From: Bolinopsis microptera
Taxonomy: Eukaryota; Ctenophora; Tentaculata; Lobata; Bolinopsidae
Assembly (NCBI RefSeq): GCF_026151205.1
Contig: NC_087073.1
Location: forward strand, 12,741,578-12,805,577
DNA length: 64,000 nucleotides
Reading direction: 5' to 3'
How positions within the stretch are numbered: the stretch's first letter is position 1; each line of letters starts with the position of its first letter. The notes under the pieces are model-generated. The model searched no databases. It saw only the letters and a list, made by a program, of their open reading frames with translations, and was not told the DNA's origin. Made by a program: the position numbers and the translations under genes. This document shows, in pieces, positions 1 through 12,263 of the stretch.

Positions 1-529
1 TGTGTGCAGCTATCCATCTGATCTCTAAGGTGTTAGTGGATCCGAGTGTATTGAGGGTGTCGTAACAGTCTCTAGTAGTCCTACTCCTCGTTGAAGGTGA
101 GGATATGGCTTGAATAGAGGAGAGACTGTCTGACCATATGATGATGTGTATGTTTGTATAAGTTGATAGATATTTACAAGCTTCGATGATGGCAGTGAGT
201 TCTGTTTGATAAACGGTGCAATAATCGGGAAGCTTGAATGATCTTTCATCTAGTGTAGTGTTGTTGTTGTCTGTGGTGATAATATAACCAGCCCCGCTAC
301 CTGAGTCTGTGCGTGACCCGTCTGTGTAGCAGGTGATGGTTTCACTGGGGATGTTGTCGATGGTGTTTTGGAGTGAGCCTCTATATCCAATGTTGTCAGC
401 TCCAGGAGTGGTGACCGTGAAGCGTCGTTCAAGCATCATGGTTGGTATAGATAGGTCTCTCTCTGCTTTGGGTGGTATGTTGAGATCTACCATGAATTGT
501 TTGTTGATAGTGGTGTGAGTTGTGAAATT
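1..529 (-). mobile_element. 5'-truncated LINE, RNase H domain fragment
   Basis: On the minus strand one frame stays open from a TAA at about 530-532 to the left edge. It reads as an RNase H domain: CYTDGS (first catalytic Asp), YQTELTAIIEA (catalytic Glu), IIIWSDSLSS (Asp) and a terminal RWIAAH where RNase H proteins usually have W-x-P-G-H. This order is that of the C-terminal RNase H of some non-LTR retrotransposons. The reverse transcriptase expected upstream is missing: coding homology stops at about 530, where AT-rich DNA begins, as in the usual 5' truncation of LINE insertions. The element continues past the left edge. The open frame over more than 170 codons suggests a fairly recent copy. 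The clade is not assigned. Confidence 0.75.
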
Positions 530-1122
530 TTAATATACTTTAATATACCTACAATTAGAAGATTTATATTCTTCGTTACGATTTACATGATGAACTATAT
601 TTTTCACTCAGATTCGCAAGATAAGCCTGTTTTAGGACTAGTACATGAATTTCCATCCAGATTGGTCAAAAATTGGCTGAGCTATGAGCTTAAAAAAATA
701 TGCCCATATTTGGGCATACGCTTTTGCCCAAATTCGCTTTTGCCCAAATTCGATAAAATTTTAATATTTTTTAATGAGACTAACTCTATGTGAAAGATAT
801 AACTCAGTGTTTGTTGAATATAGTGGATACTAAGTAAAAAGACCTCCATGAACAAAATTGGGAAAATTGCACATAATATCTCGGTTCGGAATACTAGCCA
901 AAATGACTTCATTAAAATTGAAATAACTCCATCAGTTTTCAATATTTTTTCAAAAACTTTTTGGAATCGATTAAGAATTGCATTTCAAGCTTATTTTGGG
1001 CAACAATTTTTGATGTAGGCCTCCAAGGAGATAGGGATATATTAAAGTATATTGTAGGTATATTACAGTATATCCCCGGGTCAAAATCGGGAAAAATCCT
1101 ACATTTTAATATACTTTAATAT
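527..1122. repeat. AT-rich segment bounded by a 20-bp direct repeat
   Basis: The 20-mer attttaatatactttaatat occurs at 527-546, at the LINE breakpoint, and again exactly at 1103-1122. A related, partly inverted block lies at about 1040-1075 (contains ttgtaggtatatta). The interior has no convincing gene; short open frames around 600-940 look random. The direct repeats could be a long target duplication, or two copies of a small dispersed repeat; the sequence alone does not decide. Confidence 0.4.
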
Positions 1123-2096
1123 GGTTGCCCCCCCCCCCCCCCCCCAAATCTATGAATCTCGATATAATATATTCCAGGGCAGTTTAGCTCTGATGCAAAT
1201 CAATTTTCTTATCATAAACAGAAATATTTTTCAAATACTTTTAAATGGTAAATTATAGCTACTTATTATTTTTATTACTCCTACACGATTAGCCTTGAAA
1301 AAGTCACTTCTAAAGCTGCGACATGCTTATAATGATTCGGCATGGACCACGAGCGATTATGACATAATGCAGCTGTCATTTGAAAACAATCCCCTTCATC
1401 AAATTTAATCCAGTGATCTCGGCCCACAGGCTCCTCCTATTAAAAAATTTTGATTTTGGTAAATGTGTGCTGACTCCACCACCTATGTATTTAATAACCT
1501 AATATTTAGTGTATTACAGGTAGAAATTGACTTAGGTAGGTATTTTTCTCTTAGGTAGATATTAAGAACTTGGTAAATTTCTTATTTGTATGACTATTTC
1601 CATTACTGAGACGTTTTTAGTATTTAATTTAGGAGGGTTTTTGAAATTTTTATAGGACTGGTTCACAGTGTGAACAGATTCCAGATTTATATATTTTTAA
1701 ACTGATATTTAATAAATGATTAAAAGAACCAATTTTAAAGTTGCCATACTAAAGCCATTAGATCCAAAAATACACCCATTATGCTCACTTTAAAACAACT
1801 CTCAATCAGTAGGCTGTCACTCTATTAATGCACCACACCACTACCTCCACTGCACTAATAGTTATACAATAAATTCTACAATCCTAATTTTGTATTGTGA
1901 TGGAGACCGGTGTCCATACAAAACATTTACTAGGTTGCCGTTTGGTGTGTGCAATAGCGAACAGCACACACACTCCTTTGCCCCGTCAACCTATATCTAA
2001 TCTATTTAAAGAGTGACAACCATACTGCACATTGAATTAGGATTCTGTTAAATATCAAATTGATTTTTTGTAAACTTGTTTAATCTGTAATAAATG
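1123..2096. other. Non-coding stretch with a C homopolymer
   Basis: It starts with an 18-base C run (1128-1145). The rest is AT-rich and carries stops in all frames. I see no gene, RNA gene or clear transposon end here. Confidence 0.5.
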
Positions 2097-2392
2097 CTGA
2101 TAGTTGGATATTATCTGGTTTGAAGAGACAAGGACAAATGAAACAAGGAAGTTAGGAGTAAGGGCAAATTTTCTGCGTCAACGCCATCTTCAGGCTAAAA
2201 TTGGTATAAATGTTAGTATATAATTGTAAATGCTTCTATACTAGTTAAAATGCTAAATTGAAATTACACACACTGAATACAGGTTACATCAAATGGTATT
2301 ATATATTACATTGAAAATGGTGATGTACACACGTTTTACACTCTGTCCAAGTACATAATATCTACTGAACATGAGGGTCGTGTGCTATTTGT

Positions 2393-2596
2393 TTAAATTT
2401 GTCTTTGAATATGTTGTAAAAGAAATCCCTTAAGCTTCTCGCATTCTTCTTTGTTATTGATACTAGGTTTAAATAAATTAATGTAGTAAGCTTCTGTCAC
2501 TTTTCGTTTAATGGTGCTATATAAGTTAATTTCTAAAATATCGAAAGAAATGTCTGGTTCTAAGTTATTGTGAAACTCTGAATAATGGGCAGCCAA
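2393..2596 (-). mobile_element. Second, shorter copy of the same GIY-YIG C-terminus
   Basis: The 67 residues of this frame are identical to the last 67 residues of the + strand copy. It is the left arm of the inverted repeat and lacks the GIY-YIG core, so it cannot be functional. Confidence 0.7.
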
Positions 2597-2641
2597 CGCA
2601 TTATCAGGATAGGTTAAAGAGGATAGGATACATTATGTGTC

Positions 2642-2971
2642 ATGTACAAAGTCACGTGTAAATTATGTCAAGAGCTATATATAGGGGAAACGAGTAGAAC
2701 AGCACACGATAGATATTCAGAGCATCGAAGAGCAGTCAACAGGCCTTTAACCTATCCTGATAATGCGTTGGCTGCTCATTATTCAGAGTTTCACAATAAC
2801 TTAGAACCAGACATTTCTTTCGATATTTTAGAAATTAACTTATATAGCACCATTAAACGAAAAGTGACAGAAGCTTACTACATTAATTTATTTAAACCTA
2901 GTATCAATAACAAAGAAGAATGCGAGAAGCTTAAGGGATTTCTTTTACAACATATTCAAAGACAAATTTAA
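2642..2971 (+). mobile_element. GIY-YIG endonuclease fragment of a Penelope-like retroelement
   Basis: The 109-residue frame starts MYKVTCKLCQELYIGETSRT, with the two-Cys knuckle and the YIG half of GIY-YIG, then the DRYSEHRRAV helix and a NALAAHYSEFHNN segment. It ends in LFKPSINNKEECEKL and a stop. GIY-YIG domains sit C-terminal to the reverse transcriptase in many Penelope-like elements. An in-frame TAG lies 18 bases before the Met, so the reverse transcriptase part is gone and this is a 5'-truncated remnant, not a host gene. Confidence 0.7.
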
Positions 2972-3338
2972 ACAAATAGCACACGACCCTCATGTTCAGT
3001 AGATATTATGTACTTGGACAGAGTGTAAAACGTGTGTACATCACCATTTTCAATGTAATATATAATACCAAAAATGATGTAACCTGTATTCAGTGTGTGT
3101 AATTTCAATTTAGCATTTTAACTAGTATAGAAGCATTTACAATTATATACTAACATTTATACCAATTTTAGCCTGAAGATGGCGTTGACGCAGAAAATTT
3201 GCCCTTACTCCTAACTTCCTTGTTTCATTTGTCCTTGTCTCTTCAAACCGGATAATATCCAACTATCAGTATCAATCATGAGACTAATAAACAGCGAACT
3301 ACTCCGTTATTTGATACTGTAATAAATGGCATAAAATT

Positions 3339-3389
3339 GAAATTTTTGTTTAACAGAAATTTTTGTTTAACAGAAATTTTTGTTTAACT
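3339..3389 (+). repeat. Three 17-bp repeats ending in acceptor-like TTTAACAG
   Basis: The unit gaaatttttgtttaaca occurs at 3339, 3356 and 3373 (the last ends in ct). The first two junctions read tttgtttaacag, which resembles a pyrimidine tract plus a 3' splice site. The array lies 32 bp upstream of the TMEM68-like start codon and its own acceptor (ttttgcag). Confidence 0.6.
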
Positions 3390-3420
3390 GGTTAGTTTTG
3401 ATAACTTTAAATTTTGCAGA

Positions 3421-4344
3421 ATGGTTACAACAACAATGTTATCTACCTTGTGGGAGTACAGCGCATGGGCAGCCAAGTGGTCTACTCTGTTCTTAATGTT
3501 AACTCCCTTATTCTTGACAGTCTGGTTTTACCTTATGTCAATCACTGCTCATGTTTACCGTTGGAGAAAAAGAGAGGTGTCAGAAGCATTTAATGACAGC
3601 TTTTGGGATGGATTTAGGATGTCTCTTGCTGCAATCACAGAAGCTCAAGGAAAAATTTGGCACAATATTGAATTTGATGGACTACAGCATTTACCCAAAA
3701 AAGGTGGTGCCTTACTCGTTGGCTACCATGGAGCTTTACCGTTAGATGCATATTACTTCCTTGCTCATTGTATTTTGGAGAGAAGAAAACTGAAATTAGT
3801 AGTTGACAAGTTCTTGTACAATGCTCCTGGATTAAGGCTTTTAATGAAAGTATTAAATCTAACACCTGGCACTATAAGTGGCTGTGTTACTGCTCTTAAA
3901 GATGGGGAAACGTTAATGATTTATCCAGGAGGGCTCCGAGAGTCTCTTCTCTCTGATGAAAAATATGAACTCATTTGGAATGCACGACAAGGGTTTTCTC
4001 GGGTTGCTCTTGAAGCAGATGTCCCTATCATACCATTCTTCACTGAGAATATAAGAGAAGCTGCCAGATCAATCAAATTTTCTGCTAGATTAGCCTCTTG
4101 GCTGTACGAAAAAACTCGACTACCAGTTATTCCTATCATTGGGATATTTCCTGTGGAACTAACGATGCACCTTGGACGCCCCTTAAGCTTTGATGATGAA
4201 GAAGAGCCAAAGATTGTTGCAGAGATAGTTACTCAACGTGTTACCCAACTAATAGAGACACATCAGCGACGTCCTGGAAGTATTTTGAGAGAACTTTATA
4301 ACCGGTTTTGGGTGAGAGGTAGAGGTCATCCACATTCAGATTGA
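3421..4344 (+). CDS. TMEM68: TMEM68-like ER membrane acyltransferase
   Basis: This is a complete 307-residue single-exon protein of the glycerolipid acyltransferase superfamily. A hydrophobic N-terminal hairpin (about residues 18-47) is followed by the acyltransferase domain. The catalytic block is HGALPLD (His103, Asp109) and the substrate block is YPGGLRE (168-174). The wording of both blocks and the length match TMEM68 (human about 324 residues), an ER enzyme reported to make triacylglycerol from mono- and diacylglycerol. The start is supported by an acceptor, ttttgcag, ending one base before the ATG, so the mRNA 5' end is probably spliced on. An AATAAA lies at 4476. The C-terminus (RGRGHPHSD) has no further membrane span. 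Confidence 0.88.
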   Translation: MVTTTMLSTLWEYSAWAAKWSTLFLMLTPLFLTVWFYLMSITAHVYRWRKREVSEAFNDSFWDGFRMSLAAITEAQGKIWHNIEFDGLQHLPKKGGALLVGYHGALPLDAYYFLAHCILERRKLKLVVDKFLYNAPGLRLLMKVLNLTPGTISGCVTALKDGETLMIYPGGLRESLLSDEKYELIWNARQGFSRVALEADVPIIPFFTENIREAARSIKFSARLASWLYEKTRLPVIPIIGIFPVELTMHLGRPLSFDDEEEPKIVAEIVTQRVTQLIETHQRRPGSILRELYNRFWVRGRGHPHSD

Positions 4345-4475
4345 TTTTCACATTAGCCCACAATTAATGATAAATCTGTTGAATAAGAAGGTACAGTAGA
4401 GCTTGAAATTGTTTTTACATATTGATTTAATAATTTAAATTGTGATTAATAGATTATAAACTGCCTCGTTTTGTT

Positions 4476-4481
4476 AATAAA
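4476..4481 (+). promoter_or_regulatory. Polyadenylation signal of the TMEM68-like gene
   Basis: AATAAA 132 bases after the stop codon, in AT-rich DNA, is the best 3'-end signal for the upstream gene. Confidence 0.6.
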
Positions 4482-4760
4482 ATGCAATTAGTTTTAAGAG
4501 TACATGGTGAGTTATCTCATGGTATCATGCCCATGGTTTCTGTCTGTATATATAACTTAGAAATGTTCGATAATTTGAGTTATGGATGCTGTGTAGGCAG
4601 CTGGATAGGATGAATGTTAACTGTTTACATTGAATTTATTTGTAAAATGTACATAAGTGTATAATTACTCTATTAAGTTGATATTAGTAATTAGATAAAA
4701 TAATTAACTTATTTTTGATCAGACTTTGGAAGTTAAAAATACCTTACTGTAGGTTGGATC

Positions 4761-4820
4761 AGGAAAACTGCATGAATATTTTCTCAGTTGAGGAAAACTG
4801 CATGAATATTTTCTCAGTTG
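4761..4820. repeat. Exact 30-bp tandem duplication
   Basis: aggaaaactgcatgaatatt followed by ttctcagttg is repeated once without change (4761-4790 and 4791-4820). It lies in the AT-rich interval between the convergent TMEM68-like and astacin genes (4345-5187), where I see no other gene. Confidence 0.9.
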
Positions 4821-5187
4821 TCTTAACATTTCGATTGTGAAAGTGACATCTTCAATAATATGGGAGACGCCTAATTCATTGTACAAACTTTTCTGCTTTT
4901 AATGGCTTCCAAATTTACATAACTATTGTGCTACTAACTACAAGCAAATTTTGATCTCAAACTAACACTTTAATCTGAAATTGACTTATTGCGAAAGTTA
5001 CCAGGAACCTATTTAACCAAATCGTTTGTACAATAACTCCTGAGCAATTATATGATTTTGCGATTTAAAATGGAGGTTTGACCAACTTCCAAATCATTAT
5101 ATAATTTTTGTATCATGAGAAATCGTATTGTTTGAGTTTGAACAAATTCATTTTAAATATAAAATCCCCGAATATGAATTAGAATCA

Positions 5188-8100
5188 TCAGAATAAATAT
5201 AAAATTTGATTAATAATTGAAACTAATAGGAAATTAGTCTTTATAATATCTCCATTCGAATTCATTGATATGTCATGGCATTGGTTGCAGGTTTCATTTA
5301 AACACGAGTAGAATTCTGCACAAACATTATGCTCACATTTGGTTCCTGGGAGATCTTTCCTGCACGTGCATGACTTGTTTGAGCTTGTGTTTTGAAGGCA
5401 GGCTTCATTCTTACAGTTCTTACAGGAAGCTATCATATCTTGTTCACTAGATATTTCTGTTAAATCTATTAAAATTTTATTATTTATGCTGTCAACCATA
5501 TCAGTCTCTTCCTCACACCTTAATCCTTCAAACCCTGCCTCGCACTGACAAAGAAAAGATCCCGACAATTGGATGCATATTCCCCTGTTCACACAAGGGT
5601 TAGGTTTGCAGGATAGAATATCACAGTTCTGTCCTATGTAACCTGGATCACATACACAACGGTGTCCTGATTGTAGATTTAAACATAGTCCATGAGCACA
5701 AGGTTTATCAGAACAGTTGTCCTGTATTGCCCTCTCACAATGCCTCCCTCCATAACCCACAGTGCATTCGCAGGTATATCCATCAGCCAGCTCATGGCAT
5801 ATTCCTTTGTTACAAGGATTTGCGTCACAAAAGCCATGATGACTGATTTTATTAGTACATTGCAGACCCTGATAACCCAAATTACATTCACATAAAGTGT
5901 CTTTGTTCTGGTCTAACACGCAGTGACTGTTCTCGCCACATTCGATATCAAGACAAGGGTCAATGATTCCACATCTTCCAGTTAACATGATGTCGTCCAG
6001 GGCAGCATCACTCTCCCAGAAAGAGCCTATGATTCCTGTTATCTGAATTACAAACCTTTCGTTAATTCCTAATGGAACCATTGCTGTGTTCCACTGATTA
6101 CCCTGGTCTCCTTGACTTGACCAGATTTCATCAGAACTCCCTCTCTGTTGTGTAATTGAAACAGATATTGCTCCCATAGTTTCACCATGCATGTGATAAG
6201 CAAATGATAACAAACAATCTTCTTCTGATCTGGAGAGTGGGCCCATCTCTATGACAGCTCTATCACCCTCCTTTTGAGGTTCTGAACCCTCTATAAATAA
6301 ATAGTAACCATTTCCTAGACGAGTAGTGTGGTCAGTTTCAGGACCTGTTCCTTTGGAAGGTGTTTGTCCAGCCCCCTTGGTCCAGCTAAAGTCACTGTCC
6401 TCTGAGTGTCTCCAAGGAGGACACAACCCCTCCTCCATGTCACACATGTAGTCAGCCTTTATCTCGCATCTCTCTCCTGTGTAACCGTAAGTACAGTAAC
6501 ATGTAAAACCGTTTATTTTGTCTTCACAGGTACCGTTGTCTCCACATGGAATAAATTCACATTCGTTTATTTCATTTTCACAAAATGAACCGTTAAAACC
6601 AGGAAAGCATTGACAAGTGTAATATCCTATTTCGTCGAGACATTGACCATTTATACACTGGTTGTCGAGACAATTATTCACATCGTTGAAAAGGGAGCAG
6701 TCTGTAAAAACTATGTCGTCAATTGCAATGTCTCCCTTCCAACCAGAGCCTTTGATAGCAACAAAACGGATTTGGAAGAAGAATTTCTTTGCAATGTCTA
6801 TTTTTGCTAAATGCCACTGATTACCTTGGTTCCTATTTATTCGAAACAGTTCAGTCACTGCAAGTGGTTGAGGTTGGTGTGTTACCAGCTCTACAACCAA
6901 TGTTCTAATATCGGTTCCGAACATGTGATACGCAAATTCAAGTTTACATGACCTCGCTGAAGCTGGATAAATTGGGGACACTAGCTCAGCCCTAGTTCCA
7001 GCGTCCACTACAACTGAAGCTTCAATGTACATGTACCTCCCAGCTGTGCTTCTCAAGGTGTGATCCAGATCAGGACCAGTCTCTTCAGACAGTGTTCCAC
7101 CTCCGGTGATGTTCCACTTCCACTCCGTCTCACTCTGCCACCCACACATCCCACTCTCAAAGGAACACTCCCCACACTGGTCACTCTCATCGCTCCAGTC
7201 TCCACAGTCGTTGTTAAAATCACAAACACTACTGTTCCGAACACAAACTGCCAGTTCAACACAACCGAACATTCCCTGAGGACATTCCAGAAACTCACAG
7301 TTATCACCCCTATACCCCTGACTACACTCACAAGTGTACCCTCCCAACTTGTCCAAACATGTTCCCCCATTTTTACAAGGTTCCTCCTCACATTCGTCGA
7401 TCTCCTTATCACAGAGCAGACCGTGGTATGCCTCGTTACAGATACACTCAAACCCCGCAAACAGGGACTCATCAGCACGGCAAACGCCATTTCCGCAGGG
7501 CAGCAGTGCACATTTGTTATCATTCACGCTGCAGTTAACACCATACCAGTCCTCAAAACAAGAGCAATGATAGAAGGGAGGAGACACTCTCTCTTCACAC
7601 CGACCTCTTTTACAAGGGTTATCTGAACAAGCTCCCTTAGGGCAGCAATACATCCTATTAGCTTGCTCAATATCTAGAGGGCTCAGTCTGGATCTCTGTC
7701 CCATGGTGATGCGATTATTAAACAGGGACTTCTTTTTAGCGACCATTGTAGGCCTGGTGTGGTTGAGAGCGAAACTAAATGCTCCATAATGCATGATACT
7801 GTTGTAGTCATACTCAACTCCTCGCGAGTCAATCTGTGTGTAGTCCATCTTGTTAAAGTTGTGCTCTTTTCCGGGTTCGATGTTCTCCCAAACTATCCGC
7901 ACACTTTGGTCCCTGTCAGGGCGGCTTTGCTCGTGCCAGAAACCCAGCGAGTGGGCTATCTCGTGTGTGACTGTACCCATGTACATGCATGCATCATTTA
8001 TACTGACTCCTTGTCTCCCTCCTGCTTTCCCTGGAAGATTGGAACATTTTACTTGATGATAACAGGGAAGTTTAAAACTGTTTTCGTCTGTCCAGATCGG

Positions 8101-9564
8101 TCTCTTGAAAAACGCCAGATTCAAAGAGACTTAGTCAAAGAAATGAGAGATAGAGCGGCAGAAGAGAAGAATAAAGTGTTTTTCATAAAGGCTGGTAAAA
8201 TCCTTTGCAGAGATAAGATTGAAACTAAGGCCGAGGGGCGAGGAATAATATGGGTCAAATATATTTGTGGCGAATTAATTGGTTTGAATTGACGTTGCTA
8301 GCTTGAGTGTTTGCAACATGTTTTAACGCTCAGTTTTTTGCTTTTTAAAGTGATCATACAGGACTTAGCAGTTCTCGAGAGCCTATGTTTAGCATAGTTA
8401 ATCTCTAACTTGCACATCAAGAGATCTAGTTGGCATTCATCTCAGTGACAGTGTTCATAATAACTTATATTTTATCTTTTAACATATTGCCTGATTAATA
8501 ATCACATTTATCATCTATCAGTCATATAGAGATTAGGAGTTATCAAGTATTTTGTGCTACTTTTTTACATTAATTTTGTATCTATAATAATATATATTTG
8601 AAGTAAACATTGGCCAGTAATCAAAGCTGGTCTCCAATCGATCGACTTTGGTAGTTCTGGTGTCCGAATGAGATTTAATATCAGATTAGAGCTCGGCAAT
8701 TGTAAATGTATTTGTAAGTTTTTATCCGTTATAGATAATGTCGACGCTAATAGCATGGTCGAGATTAAGTTATAAGGTTATACCGTTACGGTTTACCTTA
8801 CAAATTCGATTATTTCGAAAGAGGACCTCAGAATATACCCATGAAATGCAGATTGTGCTGAGACATTATCGCGTAAAACATTAAAACATAATTATTGTAT
8901 TTATAAATTAAACCCGTGATTCCATAAAATCCTTACCCACGGTAGTAAAGCATCCGGCTCCGTTGTAAAACGAGAGATAATCCCTCTCACTTCGTCGAGG
9001 TTGGAACCTCAAACAAGTGTTAGCCTCCCAATGAGTCATCGCAGATTTTATAACAGCTAGTTTATCAGGTGAGATGGAGTGATCGAACTCGTAATAAACC
9101 ACACCGTCAGCCCACAGTCGACTAGTCCCCACTGTAGCTGCTCGTTTCTGCCGGAGTGATGTGGGGCATTCAGAGTATAAAAAGGTGATGTTCCTTTCTT
9201 TTGATAGATTATCTAACATGACGTCAACTGGTAAAATATCGTCACTAGTCCCTCTGTCGTCATCATCATCATCTGATGACCTCATTGTGTCGTCAACAAA
9301 CTGCCCTGATTTTGAAGCTTTATCAAATCCATAAACCAAGTCCACAAACTCATCACGAACAATGTCCCCTTCAAAGAGCTCCACATCTGAAAGTTGTCTG
9401 TTTGCTTCTAAAACAATACCTGAACTAGAACTGTCCCTCTGCTGTAAAGTATGTCCCTTCAAACGAAGTTCCCTTCTCAATCTGACATGATTCCTCCAAG
9501 TATTCCTGTCAGCTGAGATGAACAGATTGCTGGTGAAGATGGAGAGGTAAATTAGGAACTTCAT
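5188..9564 (-). CDS. Secreted astacin metalloprotease with EGF, LDL-receptor and MAM domains
   Basis: There are two exons, 8937-9564 and 5188-8030. The donor is GTGG|GTAAGG and the acceptor TCTTCCAG|GG. The join restores T-V-G-K-A-G-G-R-Q-G-V and gives 1156 residues. Order: signal peptide (MKFLIYLSIFTSNLFISA), propeptide with the FEGD aspartate-switch motif (64-67) and an acidic run, furin-like site RQKR (138-141), astacin domain with HEIAHSLGFWHE (zinc His232, His236, His242; Glu233) and Met-turn SIMHY. Then come three EGF repeats, an LDL-receptor class A module, MAM, two EGF, MAM, at least four EGF and a Cys-rich tail. The last residues (TNFLLVSIINQILYLF) are hydrophobic and could be a GPI-attachment signal or a membrane tail. 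Such proteases process extracellular matrix or growth factors. The in-frame TTG 18 bases upstream is not used as start. Confidence 0.88.
8031..8936 (-). other. Only intron of the astacin gene
   Basis: The 906-bp intron separates the propeptide/N-terminal protease exon from the zinc-motif exon. Its 3' part (plus-strand 8044-8292) is occupied by an antisense retrotransposon ORF1 remnant; the remainder is AT-rich with no gene. Confidence 0.85.
8044..8292 (+). mobile_element. Retrotransposon ORF1 C-terminal fragment inside the astacin intron
   Basis: The + frame reads KTVFVCPDRSLEKRQIQRDL, then VKEMRDRAAEEKNK and VFFIKAGKILCRDK, ending at TGA 8290-8292. This pattern (V-F-x-x-P-D-R-S, basic helix, then F-I-K-x-G-K-I) is typical of the C-terminal domain of LINE ORF1-type proteins. 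Related fragments occur at 45.7-46.5 kb and 59.5 kb. It lies antisense in the intron, beginning close to the splice acceptor at 8030, and has no ORF1 N-terminus or reverse transcriptase beside it. Confidence 0.6.
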
Positions 9565-11342
<1,778 letters not shown>

Positions 11343-11686
11343 CCTGGCTAAGCCGGATAACAGTGCACGCTGACTTCTTAACAAGTTCTCCTTGCCAATT
11401 TGACGTGTCCGGCATAAATCACTAGATTATGGATGTGTCATGTGTGGCGTGTAGAAATTACCAACATGTTCATTACACATGACCTGGTCACGAGGGCTGT
11501 GGTGGTCGTAATGTTAAGGATGTTATTATCTTTTGTAAGAGATATATTAAGTAATCCACTTTAATACAGCTTGATACAGTGTTGAATTTTAACACTATGA
11601 TGATGTTATGTGCATTGTGGACAACTTGATATATTTAAATTTTAACACTATAAAACATGTCATATATGATCATAATATTGCATTTA

Positions 11687-12255
11687 CAGGAATCGACCGG
11701 GATTCCCGGTACCGGGATTGGCAATTTTGAGCTATCCCGGTCCCGGTTCCGGTCAAATGCTGATTTATGATCCCGGTCCCGGTCCCGGTTAATTCGGGAT
11801 TCTTGGTCCCGGTCCCGGACAATCACTCAAATTTGCCGGGATTTTGACCGGGATCTTTTACATAATTTCATTCACTGTGATTTTAAGTTTTTCCTTTCAT
11901 TCATTGTGAATTTCTTCTTTCAACATCCTCTGAGCCAAATAAAACAATGTTTAAAATTGCTAAACAAGTTTGAGTAATAAATTATGATCATGAATTAACC
12001 AGTAATCGACCGGAATTCCCGGTACCGGGAATCCCGGTACCGGGATTGGCAATTTTGAGCTATCCCGGTCCCGGTCAAGTCACATTTTTTATCCCGGTCC
12101 CGGTCCCGGTCCCGGTCAAATGCTGATTTATGTCCCGGTCCGGGTCCCGGTCCCGGTCCCGGTTAATTCAGGATTCTTGGTCCCGGTCCCGGTCCCTGTC
12201 CCGGTCCCGGTCCCGGTCCCGGTCAGGCCTGAAATCATGTCCCAGTCGATTCCTG
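11687..12255. mobile_element. Complete non-autonomous hAT element (MITE), 569 bp
   Basis: The ends are inverted: CAGGAATCGACCGGGA at the left, and the right end is the reverse complement of CAGGAATCGACTGGGA (one mismatch in 16). It is flanked by a perfect 8-bp target duplication TGCATTTA (11679-11686 and 12256-12263). An 8-bp duplication with CAG-type ends is the signature of hAT transposons. The interior has no transposase; it is two diverged copies of a module of CCCGGT hexamer runs (about 11691-11830 and 12003-12235) around a common block containing attggcaattttgagctatc. Confidence 0.9.
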
Positions 12256-12263
12256 TGCATTTA

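Larger units (their letters stand above)
2097..3269. repeat. 1.2-kb inverted repeat made of two Penelope-like fragments
   Basis: The left arm 2097-2619 and right arm 2745-3269 are reverse complements for about 523 bp, with a two-base indel (near 2295 against 3067) and a few substitutions. The spacer is about 125 bp. Both arms carry the same end of a retroelement: a GIY-YIG C-terminus followed by about 300 bp of 3' tail. Head-to-head partial copies are known in Penelope-like elements, whose pseudo-LTRs occur in tandem or inverted orientation. The right copy extends 100 bp further 5' than the left, into the GIY-YIG core. Confidence 0.85.

Noticed and set aside
5265..8056. Many plus-strand frames opposite the astacin exon
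   Set aside because: They are shadows of a Cys-rich coding exon on the minus strand; none has domains or a start context.
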